A stretch of DNA of 6,895 nucleotides. It comes from an uncultured Bacillota bacterium (lineage in GTDB: Bacteria; Bacillota_I; Bacilli_A; Erysipelotrichales; Erysipelotrichaceae). Shown piece after piece: positions 6,616 to 6,895 of the stretch. The position numbers and the translations under genes are program-made. The stretch is from assembly GCA_949287785.1 (NCBI GenBank), contig CASEHR010000093.1, forward strand, positions 1 through 6,895. The letters run 5' to 3'. Under the pieces are notes generated by a model. The model saw nothing but the letters and a program-made list of their open reading frames with translations. It made no database searches and was not told the DNA's origin. Position 1 is the stretch's first letter; the number at the start of each line of letters is the position of its first letter.

Positions 6616-6895
6616 TTATTGGAAAAATCCGTTGTCATCCAAGATGGTATAATGCCTGTTTGGATCCGAGCTCAAGGTGATATCGGCTCTTACGGAACAC
6701 TTGTTCACTAAGTCAGCATTCTTTTCATCGACATTCTGATAATGTTTCAAGGTCATCGCAAGGTCCATTCCGCTTTGCATCTTTCGCTTGATGAGGTCTT
6801 CTTTAAGATCTTCTTTCATTGTCTTGATGAAGATCGTCAGATCGCTGTATTTTTTAAGATCGCGCCATTTTTCGATATCTAAAAGCAAGTAATTG
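6616..6895 (-). CDS. C-terminal part of a uridine-kinase-like P-loop kinase (YggC-like), partial
   Basis: About 92 C-terminal residues are visible, ending in TAA at 6618-6616. The frame continues through the right edge. Reading in from the edge gives NYLLLDIEKW, which matches the (EG)NYLLLD...W signature of the nucleoside/nucleotide kinase family (uridine kinase/phosphoribulokinase superfamily, including Escherichia coli YggC). The family pattern continues with SDLTIFI, RKMQSGMD, KHYQNVDEKNADLV and the late AD residues (RADITL). The codon at 6888 is TTG coding an internal Leu, not a start. The P-loop and catalytic residues are outside the window, so activity and substrate cannot be judged. 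It is on the same strand as the lct-type operon but 141 bp upstream of etfB, with a likely promoter in the gap, so it is probably a separate unit. I see no GC-rich terminator after it. Confidence 0.6.
   Translation of the reverse strand, partial: NYLLLDIEKWRDLKKYSDLTIFIKTMKEDLKEDLIKRKMQSGMDLAMTLKHYQNVDEKNADLVNKCSVRADITLSSDPNRHYTILDDNGFFQ

Noticed and set aside
1..6895. Mollicute-type code with TGA as Trp
   Set aside because: All genes run full length with TGG for Trp and no in-frame TGA. The lack of TGA stops among only six genes means little.

Overview
The window reads as chromosomal DNA of an anaerobic or fermentative low-to-moderate GC Bacillota (Firmicutes), possibly of the Erysipelotrichia/Bacilli side. 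The basis is strong AGGAGG-type ribosome binding sites, a FemAB-type cell-wall aminoacyltransferase, a DUF975/CmpB membrane protein, and a lactate dehydrogenase/Etf operon of the kind known from Acetobacterium. Trp is always TGG and the genes end in TAA or TAG, so the code looks standard. The taxonomic guess comes from family memory, not from a search.

Layout. Positions 1-519 (minus strand) are one end of an IS3-family (IS150-like) insertion sequence. It holds the first 149 codons of the HTH-rich orfA and continues off the left edge. The element sits inside a membrane-protein gene: from about 520 the reading frame of a DUF975 + CmpB-type protein resumes on the plus strand and runs to 1721, without its N-terminus and native start. 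Next comes an intact plus-strand FemAB gene (1808-3073). A compact two-way terminator (about 3071-3098) separates it from a convergent minus-strand operon. In transcription order that operon is etfB (6474-5674), etfA with an N-terminal 2x[4Fe-4S] ferredoxin domain (5673-4489) and a GlcD/LctD-type FAD dehydrogenase (4496-3096). The right edge holds the C-terminal part of a uridine-kinase-like P-loop kinase (6616-6895, minus strand).

How the genes work together. The three minus-strand genes abut or overlap (TAA directly followed by ATG, then an 8-nt overlap), and each has its own strong ribosome binding site. Their order and domain content match lctB-lctC-lctD of Acetobacterium woodii. There, LDH/Etf oxidises lactate with NAD+ by coupling the uphill step to oxidation of reduced ferredoxin (electron confurcation). 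This is the best-supported biological story in the window. The lactate specificity is inferred.

The most notable non-coding signal is a 12-bp perfect inverted repeat at the IS end (456-467 / 501-512). Its inner arm is the ribosome binding site of the transposase orfA, so transcripts entering from the flanking gene should fold and hide that site. I see no CRISPR array, tRNA, rRNA or riboswitch, and no clear sign of an undescribed multi-gene system.
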